NCBI GenBank assembly: GCA_964577115.1
Contig: CAZNXJ010000033.1
Location: 1 to 55,922 of the forward strand
Source of the DNA: CAZNXJ01 sp964577115
GTDB lineage: Bacteria > Planctomycetota > Planctomycetia > Pirellulales > Pirellulaceae
DNA length: 55,922 bases
Direction: 5' to 3'
Part shown: in pieces, positions 1 through 8,883 of the stretch
Layout of the letters: each line of letters begins with the position of its first letter
Numbering within the stretch: the stretch's first letter is position 1
Program-made: the position numbers and the translations under genes
The notes under the pieces: model-generated
What the model saw: only the letters and a program-made list of their open reading frames with translations
Database searches by the model: none
What the model was told of the DNA's origin: nothing

Positions 1-150
1 AGTTTCACATAGACTGAAGGCCTCAAGCAAGGCCATTTCGTTCCGGAGGCACTAGAATGCTCGCTCATTCGCCCTTCTATTATTTCGTGGTTTTTGTTTC
101 GTGGCCTCCGTACTGTCCGGTTTCCTCCTCAGCGTCAAAGACTATTCCCT

Positions 151-1047
151 ATGCGGATCGGGGTACTCGGCGCCGCCGAGAGCTGGTACTTGCGGGATTT
201 GCAGCGAGCCGCGGCGGACGAGCACGAGGTGCTACCGCTGGCATTCACGCGGTTGGCCGGGGCTGTGGGCGAACGGCAGCGCGCGGCTCGCAGCGGGCCG
301 GATCAGCTACGCGACTGCGACGCGGTGCTCGTCCGCGCCATGCCTCCCGGGTCGCTCGAACAGGTCGTGTTTCGGATGGACCTGCTGGGGCGCCACGCGG
401 CTGAGGGAGGAGTCGTCGTGAATCCGCCGCGAGCGGTCGAAGTCGCGGTGGATAAGTATCTGGCGCTTGCGAACCTCGAGTCGGCCGGCCTGCCGGTGCC
501 CCGGACCGTGGTGTGTCAGACCCGCGAGGACGCGATGCAGGCCTTCGCCGACCTAGGCGGTGATGTGGTGGTCAAGCCGCTGTTTGGAGCCGAGGGGCGC
601 GGCATCACGCGGCTGAACGACGAAGCGCTTGCCTGGCGAGCGTTTTCGATGCTCGAACAGCACCACGCGGTGCTCTACCTTCAGGAATTCCTGCCGCATG
701 AAGGATTCGATCTGCGGCTGCTCGTGATCGGCTCCGAGGTGCTCTCGATCCGCCGAGTACACCCGACGGACTGGCGGACCAACGTCTGCCGCGGGGCCCG
801 GGCGGAACCCTACCAGGCAACGGACGAGCAGGTCGAGATGGCGCGGCGTGCCGCCGCCGTCGTCGGTGCGTCGTTGGCGGGTGTGGATATTTTGCCGGCG
901 CGGAGCGGCCGGCAGTATGTTCTCGAGGTCAACGCCGCGCCGGGCTGGAAGGGTTTAGCCCGAGCGACGGGAGTGGACGTTTCGCGCCGCGTGCTCGATC
1001 ACGTCCTTCAATGCGTGCGCGCGAGTCGCTCACCAGGTCCGTCGTAG
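151..1047 (+). CDS. RimK/MptN-like ATP-grasp ligase
   Basis: A 298-residue ATP-grasp enzyme of the RimK family, which couples ATP hydrolysis to amide-bond formation, typically adding L-glutamate to a protein or cofactor. Visible motifs are the glycine-rich ATP loop VVKPLFGAEGRG (about residues 140-151), the LQEFLPHEGFDLRLLV strand-turn region (177-192) and the metal-binding end LEVNAAPGW (258-266). The ATG at 151 is chosen because MRIGVLG opens the expected N-terminal Rossmann-like strand; an upstream in-frame ATG at 94 adds 19 unrelated residues. There is no clear Shine-Dalgarno. It is followed after 41 nt by an adenylate-forming enzyme on the same strand. Because mch and ftr lie in this window, a tetrahydromethanopterin:glutamate ligase role (MptN-like) is attractive. 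That is inference: RimK and MptN homologues cannot be separated by eye. Confidence 0.8.
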   Translation: MRIGVLGAAESWYLRDLQRAAADEHEVLPLAFTRLAGAVGERQRAARSGPDQLRDCDAVLVRAMPPGSLEQVVFRMDLLGRHAAEGGVVVNPPRAVEVAVDKYLALANLESAGLPVPRTVVCQTREDAMQAFADLGGDVVVKPLFGAEGRGITRLNDEALAWRAFSMLEQHHAVLYLQEFLPHEGFDLRLLVIGSEVLSIRRVHPTDWRTNVCRGARAEPYQATDEQVEMARRAAAVVGASLAGVDILPARSGRQYVLEVNAAPGWKGLARATGVDVSRRVLDHVLQCVRASRSPGPS

Positions 1048-1088
1048 GCTTTCGACCACTCCCATTGTCGCCCGGCAAACCGCGCCGT

Positions 1089-2822
1089 ATGCTCGCCATT
1101 GCCATGGCCGCCTCGCTCCCGACTCGTGAACATGCCGTCAACGTTGCCGCTCGCCTCACTTCGATGGCTCGGCAAATGCCCAGCCAACTCGCCGTCGTGA
1201 TGCCGCAGGGCTATCGCGAGGGCAAGCGTCAGTATGCAACCGTTACATTCCGCGAATTGGACGAGGACAGCAACCGCATCGCCAGCGGGCTGCTTGCGCT
1301 CGGCGTTCCCCGGCACTCCCGTCTCGTGCTGCTCGTTCGGCCGAGCATCGATTTCATCTCGCTTGTTTTCGCTCTGCTGAAGGCCGAGATGATCACGGTG
1401 CTGATCGACCCGGGTATGGGTCGCCGGCACCTGGTGCGTTGCTTGGCCGAGTGCGATCCTGGCGGCTTCATTGCCATCCCGCCGGCGCAGATCGTGCGGC
1501 GAGTGCTCCGCGGTTATTTCCCGAACTCGCGCCATCACATCACGGTCGGCCGTTCGTGGCTCGCTGGCGGCACGCCGCTCGATGAAGTCCGCCGGCTGGG
1601 CAGCACCGCTCCGATACCGACCACGGCAGCAGCGGGCGACCCGGCGGCGATCATCTTTACGACAGGCAGTACGGGAGCGCCGAAAGGCGTCTTGTACACG
1701 CAAGGCAACTTCGATCGCCAAGTGGAGGAGATCCGCGACTTCTACGACATTCAGCCAGGCGATATCGACTTGCCCGGTTTTCCGCTGTTCGGGCTGTTCA
1801 ACTGCGCGATGGGCGTGACGACGGTCATTCCGGACATGGCCGCCACGCGTCCGGCGCGCGTTGATCCTCGGAAGATTATCGAGGCGGTGCGAGACTGGGG
1901 CGTGAACCAGGCCTTCGGCTCTCCCGCCATGTGGAACACCGTTGGGCGGCATTGCGAGAAACACAAGGTGCAGTTGCCGAGCTTGCGGCGGGTCATGTCG
2001 GCCGGTGCTCCCGTGCCCCCGCATGTGCTCAAGCGCATGCGCGCCGCCATGAACGCTCAGGGCGAAGTCCATACCCCCTACGGGGCCACCGAAGCGCTGC
2101 CGGTCGCCTCGATCGATGCAACAACGGTCTTAAGCGAAACAGTCGAGCGGACGCGCGCGGGCGCCGGTTTCTGTGTGGGACGGCGGTTTCCCGGCATCGA
2201 GTGGAAGGTAATTCGGATTACGGATGAGCCCATCGAGTCGGTCGGCGACGTGGAAGTGCTGCCTCCCGGCGAGATCGGCGAGCTCATGGTGCGCGGCGGC
2301 CAGGTGACTCGCGGCTATGTCACACGGCGCGAAGCAAACGCCCTGCATAAGGTCGAGGATCCCGCGGGGGCGTGGCATCGCATGGGCGACGTCGGGTATC
2401 TCGACGAGTCGGATCGCTTCTGGTTCTGCGGGAGAAAAGCACATCGGGTGCAAACGCCCGACGGCGTGATGTTCACAATTCCCTGCGAGGCGATCTTCAA
2501 CCAGCACCCACACATCTACCGGTCGGCACTCGTGGGCGTCGGCCCACCTGGGCGCCAGCGCCCCGTAGTGTTTGTTGAACCATGGCCCGAACACCGGCCA
2601 CGGCATCCGGCCGCTCGTCGGCAGCTGGTGGAAGAATTGCTCCAGCTAGCCCAGTCCAGTACGCTAACTCGAACCATTCGCGACGTGGTCGTCTGGCGTG
2701 CGTTACCGGTGGACATTCGGCACAACGCCAAGATTTTCCGTGAACGGCTGGCTAGGTGGGCATCGCGGCGGTTTGCTCCACTGGAGGCGGCCGAGTCGCA
2801 GCGCGAGGCAGGCGAATCGTGA
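1089..2822 (+). CDS. OleC-like AMP-dependent acyl ligase / beta-lactone synthetase
   Basis: ANL-superfamily adenylating enzyme of about 577 residues. The AMP-binding loop IIFTTGSTGAPKGV is at about 188-201, YGATEALP at about 331-338, and the hinge region with MGDVGYLDESDRFWFCGR near the C-terminus. The stretches VLIDPGMG followed by LVRCLAECDP, and DLPGFPLFGLFNCAMG, are typical of OleC (annotated as the fatty acid CoA ligase family), which makes beta-lactones from beta-hydroxy acids in long-chain olefin synthesis. The true activity here (CoA ligase or beta-lactone synthetase) is not decidable from sequence. The start is uncertain: the ATG at 1089 avoids overlap with the upstream gene, 1104 is also possible, and the longest ORF starts at 1011. 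No OleA, OleB or OleD gene is in the window. Confidence 0.78.
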   Translation: MLAIAMAASLPTREHAVNVAARLTSMARQMPSQLAVVMPQGYREGKRQYATVTFRELDEDSNRIASGLLALGVPRHSRLVLLVRPSIDFISLVFALLKAEMITVLIDPGMGRRHLVRCLAECDPGGFIAIPPAQIVRRVLRGYFPNSRHHITVGRSWLAGGTPLDEVRRLGSTAPIPTTAAAGDPAAIIFTTGSTGAPKGVLYTQGNFDRQVEEIRDFYDIQPGDIDLPGFPLFGLFNCAMGVTTVIPDMAATRPARVDPRKIIEAVRDWGVNQAFGSPAMWNTVGRHCEKHKVQLPSLRRVMSAGAPVPPHVLKRMRAAMNAQGEVHTPYGATEALPVASIDATTVLSETVERTRAGAGFCVGRRFPGIEWKVIRITDEPIESVGDVEVLPPGEIGELMVRGGQVTRGYVTRREANALHKVEDPAGAWHRMGDVGYLDESDRFWFCGRKAHRVQTPDGVMFTIPCEAIFNQHPHIYRSALVGVGPPGRQRPVVFVEPWPEHRPRHPAARRQLVEELLQLAQSSTLTRTIRDVVVWRALPVDIRHNAKIFRERLARWASRRFAPLEAAESQREAGES

Positions 2823-3157
2823 AATCACGCTGGCCCTTTTCCCGAACACGCCACACCGATACAGCAGAGACGGCGCCAAGCGGCTGCGGAGCGGCGGTGT
2901 TCACCTGCCTGGTCAGCATGCTCTTCTTGCTGCTCAACGTGATGCTCGTCCAAGCCGCCTATACCGTGCTGACCGCCGTCTGGCCGGGATGGACGCGCGA
3001 ACCCCGCATCGCTCAGGCCGCTGTGCTGCTCGGCCCGATCGTTCTCTTAATGGCGGAGTGGTGGTTGGTAGAGCTGTTCGCCGACCAATTGGCCGGTCGC
3101 AGCGATCGCAACGAACACCGCTCGCGCAAGCGGCGAAAGCGCGTCACGCATCCGTGA
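2819..3157 (+). CDS. small two-TM membrane protein
   Basis: Uncharacterised 112-residue protein. Its GTG start overlaps the stop of the upstream ligase (GTGA), which implies translational coupling and one transcript. Two hydrophobic helices are evident, at about residues 25-50 and 64-88, with a very basic tail (RSRKRRKRV) likely to be cytoplasmic. An in-frame ATG at 2756 lies inside the upstream gene and is less likely. I recognise no family. The tight coupling suggests it anchors or assists the OleC-like enzyme, but that is inference. Confidence 0.6.
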   Translation: MKSRWPFSRTRHTDTAETAPSGCGAAVFTCLVSMLFLLLNVMLVQAAYTVLTAVWPGWTREPRIAQAAVLLGPIVLLMAEWWLVELFADQLAGRSDRNEHRSRKRRKRVTHP

Positions 3158-3239
3158 GCCCGAACCGTCCACACGGCAGGGCCGTTGGCAAGCCCCACGG
3201 GACGCCGAAGTGCTTCTTCGAACGAGAGCAGCGGCCGAT

Positions 3240-4835
3240 TTACGGCATAGCGGCCGTGCGAATCGGCTGCACGAAGACGGCCGCGGCGCCCAGCGCGTCC
3301 TCGGCCTCGCCTTCGATGTAGCAGCGCAAATAACACGGCCCAGTGACCTCGGAGGGGATCTCGAATTCCAGCAACGCTTCTGGCTCGATCAAGTCCACTC
3401 GCCGCGTTGCCCAGCGGTAGTCGTTGGCCCGCTCGTAGTCACGCTGCCAAAGCTCGAGGGCATCTGGATCAAGCACCGCTTCGCGTGCGGAGAACTCGTG
3501 CCTACTCGCATCCCGCCGGCAAACCAGCTCGATTGTCGCTCGGCCTTGCACGGGTGAACGGACGCGGAGCTGCACCGACGAGCCGGCCACGGCGACCTCG
3601 TCGGTGGTCACTTCGACCGACGCGGGGCGGCGTAGCGTGAGCAGCGGATCGCCAAGCAAATTGAACAGCGCAACGTGCTCGAGCCGTTCGTCACGCAAGC
3701 GATCGCCATGCGGGCTCAGCGCGGCGGCGAGCGCGTCGAGCAGCTGCCGACGCTGCGCGAAATGGTCGCCCTCCTCACCTTCATCCGTGATCATGCGGCG
3801 TTTGGTGTGCATGAGCAGTTCGCCGAGCGTCGCTCGCTGTTCATGGAAGTACTCGTGCATCATCGAGCTGCCCATGACGGCCATCGCGTAGGGCATTGTG
3901 ACGCGCGAGCCGCTGAGCACCGCAACCGGCCCACCTGGGGCGCGCAGCATCTCCTCGGCCAGGCAATCCAACTCACCATCGAACGCCCCGGTATAACAGG
4001 CCAGGAAAATGGCGATCGGCGGCGCCGTTTCGGCGCGCAGCTTCGGCATGTCGTTCACATCCAGGATGTGGAACGCGCCGCCCGGCACCTGCACGCGATC
4101 GAGATACCGTCGCTGCCCGTGTCCGATATAAACCCAGAATAAGCAGCCTTCATTCAACCGCTGAACGGCCACGTCGTGAAATCGCCGCGGGTCGGGACAG
4201 AACGGGCTCCGCCAGCTGCCATACGTCATCGTCGTCGTGTACGCCGGCGGGATGCCGTCGGTTAGAAACCGCTTTGTGGTGTATTCGAGCACCGAGTCGA
4301 CAATGGCGCCGAAGCCACCGACACCCGCGATGAAATTGATCTTCTGCCGCCACAAGCCTCGCGGCGGCGCCTGCTCGTACTCGATGATCTTGCGTACGAT
4401 CGTGGCAAGCTCCTCCGGCGAGTCGGCTGTCAGGCGGCCCACGGCCAGGTCGGGAGCTTCGTCTCCATCGAGGTCGGCGTACGGGTTGTCCGTGGCGATG
4501 AATTTATCCGGGCCCCAGCGCGCGATAATTTCGGACGCTCGGTAGTTGGTCGGAGTCGAACGAGCTCGGCCGGCCACCGGATCGTCGACGTCGCCGACGA
4601 GCAGCACCCAGCGCAGGCTTCCTCCCTCCGCGATCCGGCGCAGTTCGCTTTTTATCTGCTCGGCACTTCGCGGCTCAATCAGCGCAATGCGCCGTCCTTG
4701 CTCGGTCCGCAGGGCCAACCAGGGCTCGAGCGCCGGGCGCAATTCGGCCGGACAGACGACGGCCGTATCGGGAGCCGCAGTGGGTGCCGCGCCCAGCGCA
4801 GTCACGCTCAGCAGCGTCAGAATTAGTCCGCTCAT
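3240..4835 (-). CDS. C25 (gingipain-like) cysteine peptidase family protein
   Basis: A 531-residue exported protein: an N-terminal hydrophobic segment (MSGLILTLLSVTALGAAPTA) is a probable signal peptide. The central domain matches the peptidase C25 caspase-like fold: strand RWVLLVGDVDD (75-85), EAPDLAVGRL (126-135), WVYIGHG with candidate catalytic His239, and IAIFLACYTGAFDG with candidate catalytic Cys280. The His-Cys spacing of 41 fits the clan CD dyad. The C-terminal 100 residues look like a beta-sandwich accessory domain. It is much shorter than true gingipains and has no visible C-terminal secretion domain. Substrate unknown; cell-envelope or extracellular proteolysis is the likely setting. 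It ends convergently with the small membrane protein gene. Confidence 0.75.
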   Translation of the reverse strand: MSGLILTLLSVTALGAAPTAAPDTAVVCPAELRPALEPWLALRTEQGRRIALIEPRSAEQIKSELRRIAEGGSLRWVLLVGDVDDPVAGRARSTPTNYRASEIIARWGPDKFIATDNPYADLDGDEAPDLAVGRLTADSPEELATIVRKIIEYEQAPPRGLWRQKINFIAGVGGFGAIVDSVLEYTTKRFLTDGIPPAYTTTMTYGSWRSPFCPDPRRFHDVAVQRLNEGCLFWVYIGHGQRRYLDRVQVPGGAFHILDVNDMPKLRAETAPPIAIFLACYTGAFDGELDCLAEEMLRAPGGPVAVLSGSRVTMPYAMAVMGSSMMHEYFHEQRATLGELLMHTKRRMITDEGEEGDHFAQRRQLLDALAAALSPHGDRLRDERLEHVALFNLLGDPLLTLRRPASVEVTTDEVAVAGSSVQLRVRSPVQGRATIELVCRRDASRHEFSAREAVLDPDALELWQRDYERANDYRWATRRVDLIEPEALLEFEIPSEVTGPCYLRCYIEGEAEDALGAAAVFVQPIRTAAMP

Positions 4836-4952
4836 TCCGATTCGCCTCCTCGCGATTCCGGCAAAAGGGGGTCGGGCGCGCGGAGTTTAGCGGCAGGCGA
4901 GCGAATCGGGCAAGGCGATTCTGGGCGCGATACGCCGCTCGCGAGACGAAGA

Positions 4953-5022
4953 GCGGGTGAAGGGAATCGAACCCTCGTATTTGGCTTGGGAAGCCAACGC
5001 TCTACCATTGAGCTACACCCGC
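4953..5022 (-). tRNA. tRNA-Gly (anticodon CCC)
   Basis: Read on the minus strand, the 70 nt fold into a full cloverleaf: 7-bp acceptor stem (GCGGGTG/CACCCGC), D arm GCTC-AATGGTA-GAGC, anticodon stem TTGGC/GCCAA with loop TTCCCAA giving anticodon CCC, a 4-nt variable region and T arm GAGGG-TTCGATT-CCCTT. Reads GGG codons. The 3' CCA is not encoded. Confidence 0.97.
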
Positions 5023-5038
5023 ATTCTTGGCTCTTCCG

Positions 5039-5066
5039 ATTATGCGCGCTCTGTAGCCGCCTGCAA
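5039..5066 (-). promoter_or_regulatory. candidate sigma70 promoter for tRNA-Gly
   Basis: On the minus strand, -35 TTGCAG (5066-5061) and -10 CATAAT (5044-5039) are separated by 16 nt. The predicted start lies about 10 nt upstream of the mature tRNA. Confidence 0.5.
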
Positions 5067-5267
5067 GTATCGCTGCCGATTCGGTGACTTGGCCGAGTTG
5101 CCGCTTGAGTCGCCCTGTCAGGAAGGCTAGTGTTGAAGGGCGTATCCGTGCGTCGGTGTTATCTTTCCCAATTTCCTCCTTTCGGCAACGGCTGCGTGGT
5201 GCTGCATCCCCCGCTCGTGATGCGCAGCGTCGCTGCCATCACCCGAAACCGCATGGAAATCGCCTCC

Positions 5268-8200
5268 ATGATGCTGCTCCGTCTCACCCGCCTCGGTGGG
5301 CTCATTTTGTTCCTGTTGGCCGCTCAAACGGCCGCCCTGGCGCAGGAAGATCCCTTTCAGGCGCTCGTCCGTCCCACTCCTCCGCTTTCTCCGGCCGAAC
5401 AACAGCAAACGTTTCGCGTGCCGGACGGATTCGTCATCGAACTGGTCGCCGCGGAACCGGACATTTTGAAGCCAATGAACCTCGCTTTCGACGGACGCGG
5501 GCGTTTGTGGGTGACGATGTCCCAGGAATATCCCTACGCCGCGCCGCTCGACCGAGCGGGCCGAGACGTGGTGAAAGTGCTGGAGGACCGCGACCAGGAC
5601 GGCACCTACGAAACCATCACCACGTTCGCCGACGGTCTGAACATCCCGATCGGCGTTTACCCGTACCGCCAGGGCGCCATTGTCTTCAGCATTCCCTATA
5701 TCTGGAACCTTCAGGATACGGACGGTGATGGTGTCGCCGACCAGCGTACGCGTTTGTACGGGCCGATGGGCTACGAGCGGGACACCCACGGGATGAACAA
5801 CTCGTTTCGCCGCGGGTTCGATGGCTGGCTGTACGCATGTCACGGGTTCAACAACGAAACGCGCGTTCGCGGCAGCGACGGGCACGAAATCTACATGCAG
5901 TCCGGAAACACCTACCGGATGCAGCTGGACGGTTCTCGCGTTGAACACTTCACGTGGGGGCAGGTGAACCCGTTTGGAATGGCGATCGACTCCCATTTCA
6001 ACATCTTCACGGCCGACTGCCATTCGAAACCGATTTACCAGCTTCTGCGCGGAGGCTACTACCCGAGCTTCGGCAAGCCGCATGATGGACTCGGTTTCGT
6101 TCCCCCGATGATGGACCACTTGCACGGTTCAACGGCCATTGCCGGTGTCGAGTACTACGACGCGTCCGAGTTCCCCGAGGAATATCGGGGCAATCTGTTC
6201 AGCGGCAATGTCATGACGAGCCGCGTGAATCGCAACGCACTCGAGCAACATGGATCGACGCTGAAGTGCATCGAACAGCCCGATTTCGTCGCGACGACGG
6301 ATCCATGGTTCCGCCCCGTCGATATCCGGCTCGGCCCGGACGGCGCGCTGTACATTGCCGACTTTTACAACCGCATCATCGGCCACTACGAAGTGCCGCT
6401 CGATCATCCGGGGCGTGATCGGACGAGCGGCCGTATTTGGCGAATACGGTATATCGGCAGCGGCAAGGGCGGCGTGCCGCGCGATCACGCCGATCGCATG
6501 CCCGACCTTTCCACGGCGGCCCCACGACAGCTCGTCGAACAACTCGCACACGCCAACGCAACTCGGCGTACTTTGGCGCTCGACGAGCTGGTCGATCGCG
6601 TTGGTACGGCGGCTCATGACGAGCTCAAGGCGGCGGTGCGCTCGAGCAACTCGGGGCACGTGCGGTCGCTCGCTTTGTGGGCGCTCGAACGAACGGGCGG
6701 ACTCACCGAGCCGCTCTGGCAGCTGGCGGCCAAAGATCAAGATCCGCTCGTGCGAGTTCATGCGATCAAGATTCTGTCGGAGCGAAAAACGCTGACGGAT
6801 GCTGAATTCGAGCAGCTCATCCGGGCGCTCAGCGATGCCGATGCGATGGTGCGGCGAGCGGCCGCGGACGCGGTGGCCCGGCATCCCGAACGCGTAGCCG
6901 TCGAACCGCTGCTCGCCGCGCTCGCGACAGCTCGGCGTTCGGCGAGCGACGACGCGCTGCTGGTGCACGGACTCCGCATCGCGCTGCGCAACCAGCTGCA
7001 AGAGCCCGGGCGTTACGGAGAAATCGCGGCGGAGGTACGGGAAAGGGCAGCCGACGAACTGGCCGACATCAGCCTTGCTGTCGCAGCTCCGGACGCGGCC
7101 GCGTTCCTGCTCGCTTACGCCGGCGAGCAGCCATTGGAAGCGGAGCGTCTAGCCGCCATCCTTCAGCACGCAGCGCGGAACGTTTCGGTCAACGAGGTGG
7201 ATCAGGTGATCCAGTTTGCTCGGCAGCACCACGACGGCGACGTCGATCAGCAAGCGGCGCTGCTGCGAGCGGTCATCGATGCGCTGCGGCAGCGGGGTGG
7301 TGAACCGACGGAGCGGCTACGCAGCTGGGCACGCGATGTAGCGCGGGGACTGCTCGAGTCGCTGCCAAGAAGCGAACAGCGATGGACGTATCGGCCGGTG
7401 GCCATCCAATCCGCCGCGCCGAACCCATGGGTCTTGCAAAGGCGCCCGTCGGCGGATGGCGTAGCCGGCGAGTTCCTCTCCAGTCTGCCGAAGGGCGAAG
7501 CAGGCACCGGGACGCTGCGTTCGCCCCCGTTCCGCGTACCACAGCAGCTCACGTTCTTCATCGCTGGCCATAGCGGTTTCCCGGACAAGCCGCTCACGGG
7601 GAAAAATTTCGTGCAGCTCGTCGATGCCGAGTCCGGTGAAGTGCTCGCCCATAGCCCCGCGCCGCGCAACGACCTCGCTCAGCGCGTTACGTGGGATTTG
7701 TCAGCACACACCGGGAAGATGGCCTGCTTCGAGGTAACCGATAGCGATGACGGCTCGGCCTACGCTTGGCTCGCGGTGGGCCGTTTTGAGCCCGCGGTGG
7801 TTGCCGTGCCGACAGTGTCACCGGACCGCATTTCCGAACGCCAGCAGTCGGCCGCGGTGCTCGTCGAGCAACTACGGCTCGGCGAGCTAAGCGATGCGTT
7901 GGTGGAAGTGCTGGAAAATCCGGAGACCGAGCCGGCGAGTCGCACGGCGGCAGCACGTGCCTGGCTCGCGGTCGCGTCGTCCCACACTCTCGTTGCCGAA
8001 GCGCTCGCCGAGGCGCTCAGTATGCCGCTTGCGCCGTCGGTAAGCGAACCGGCTGTCGCCGCACTGTTGAGCGGCGAAGCCGCACAGCAGCTTGAAGCAC
8101 TCGGCGCTGTCATGCGCGTAATCCCCGCGCGCAGCCAATCGTCACTCGCCGTCCGGCTCGCCGGCCGGCGAGAAGGCCTCACCGCACTCATTCAGCTCGT

Positions 8201-8783
8201 CGAAGGAGGCTATGCCTCGCCTCGGTTGCTCGTCGAACAAGCCGTCGCCGAACGCATTGCTCAGGTGGACGATGCGAAGCTGGAGACGAACGTCCAGCGG
8301 CTCACCGCGGGGTTGGCGGACGCCGCCGAGCAAATCGAGCAACAGATTGCTGTGAGCCGCGAGCGATTCCGAGCGTCACCCGGCTCGATCACGAAGGGCG
8401 CCGAGGTATTCAAGAAGCAGTGCGCAAATTGCCACCAGATCGGCGGTGTCGGCGCCGTCATCGGCCCGCAGCTCGACGGCATCGGAAGCCGCGGGCTCGA
8501 CCGGCTGCTGGAAGATGTCCTCGATCCGAACCGCAACGTCGACGTTGCCTTCCGCACGACTACGCTTTCCCTGGCCGATGGTCGCGTCGTCACCGGCCTC
8601 TTGCGGCGCGAGGAAGGTGAAACGCTGGTGCTGGTCAACGAGAAGGGAGAGGAATTCACGGTCGCCGCCGCGGATGTCGAAGAGCAGAGTACGTCGCGGC
8701 TGTCGCTGATGCCGGAAAACGTCGCTACGACGATGGATCCGCAGGATTTGCTCGACCTGCTCGCGTACCTGCTCTCGAAGTAG
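5268..8783 (+). CDS. PVC-type membrane-bound dehydrogenase with HEAT repeats and cytochrome c
   Basis: A roughly 1171-residue secreted or membrane-attached protein of the large planctomycete/verrucomicrobial family (TIGR02604 N-terminus, TIGR02603 C-terminus). Order: signal peptide (GLILFLLAAQTAALAQ); six-bladed propeller-like sugar-dehydrogenase-type region to about residue 400; HEAT-type helical repeats (about 410-650, e.g. DPLVRVHAIKIL); a beta-rich region; a second helical stretch; and a C-terminal haem domain with CANCH (about 1052-1056) and a distal Met candidate. Probably oxidises an extracellular carbohydrate or alcohol and passes electrons to the haem; substrate unknown. The start at 5268 gives the cleanest signal peptide; 5253 and 5130 are in-frame alternatives. 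Monocistronic, convergent with the patatin gene. Confidence 0.88.
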   Translation: MMLLRLTRLGGLILFLLAAQTAALAQEDPFQALVRPTPPLSPAEQQQTFRVPDGFVIELVAAEPDILKPMNLAFDGRGRLWVTMSQEYPYAAPLDRAGRDVVKVLEDRDQDGTYETITTFADGLNIPIGVYPYRQGAIVFSIPYIWNLQDTDGDGVADQRTRLYGPMGYERDTHGMNNSFRRGFDGWLYACHGFNNETRVRGSDGHEIYMQSGNTYRMQLDGSRVEHFTWGQVNPFGMAIDSHFNIFTADCHSKPIYQLLRGGYYPSFGKPHDGLGFVPPMMDHLHGSTAIAGVEYYDASEFPEEYRGNLFSGNVMTSRVNRNALEQHGSTLKCIEQPDFVATTDPWFRPVDIRLGPDGALYIADFYNRIIGHYEVPLDHPGRDRTSGRIWRIRYIGSGKGGVPRDHADRMPDLSTAAPRQLVEQLAHANATRRTLALDELVDRVGTAAHDELKAAVRSSNSGHVRSLALWALERTGGLTEPLWQLAAKDQDPLVRVHAIKILSERKTLTDAEFEQLIRALSDADAMVRRAAADAVARHPERVAVEPLLAALATARRSASDDALLVHGLRIALRNQLQEPGRYGEIAAEVRERAADELADISLAVAAPDAAAFLLAYAGEQPLEAERLAAILQHAARNVSVNEVDQVIQFARQHHDGDVDQQAALLRAVIDALRQRGGEPTERLRSWARDVARGLLESLPRSEQRWTYRPVAIQSAAPNPWVLQRRPSADGVAGEFLSSLPKGEAGTGTLRSPPFRVPQQLTFFIAGHSGFPDKPLTGKNFVQLVDAESGEVLAHSPAPRNDLAQRVTWDLSAHTGKMACFEVTDSDDGSAYAWLAVGRFEPAVVAVPTVSPDRISERQQSAAVLVEQLRLGELSDALVEVLENPETEPASRTAAARAWLAVASSHTLVAEALAEALSMPLAPSVSEPAVAALLSGEAAQQLEALGAVMRVIPARSQSSLAVRLAGRREGLTALIQLVEGGYASPRLLVEQAVAERIAQVDDAKLETNVQRLTAGLADAAEQIEQQIAVSRERFRASPGSITKGAEVFKKQCANCHQIGGVGAVIGPQLDGIGSRGLDRLLEDVLDPNRNVDVAFRTTTLSLADGRVVTGLLRREEGETLVLVNEKGEEFTVAAADVEEQSTSRLSLMPENVATTMDPQDLLDLLAYLLSK

Positions 8784-8883
8784 CGCGTTCCGAACGCAAA
8801 CCCAACTTCGCACCCCCAAAGTTGTCCGGCCGGATCGCCATTGGGTGAAGAATGGTTTCGCGCTCGCGAAAGCGACCTGCCCC

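Noticed and set aside
1008..2072. 354-residue minus-strand ORF
   Set aside because: Antisense to the OleC-like gene; its translation is His/Arg-rich with no domain and reflects high third-position GC of the real gene.
5127..7001. Two minus-strand ORFs of 332 and 290 residues
   Set aside because: Shadow frames of the membrane-bound dehydrogenase gene.
8791..8824. Small inverted repeats between the dehydrogenase and patatin genes (GCGTTC/GAACGC and CAACTT/AAGTTG)
   Set aside because: Loops are too small or stems only 6 bp with no T-tract; not convincing terminators.
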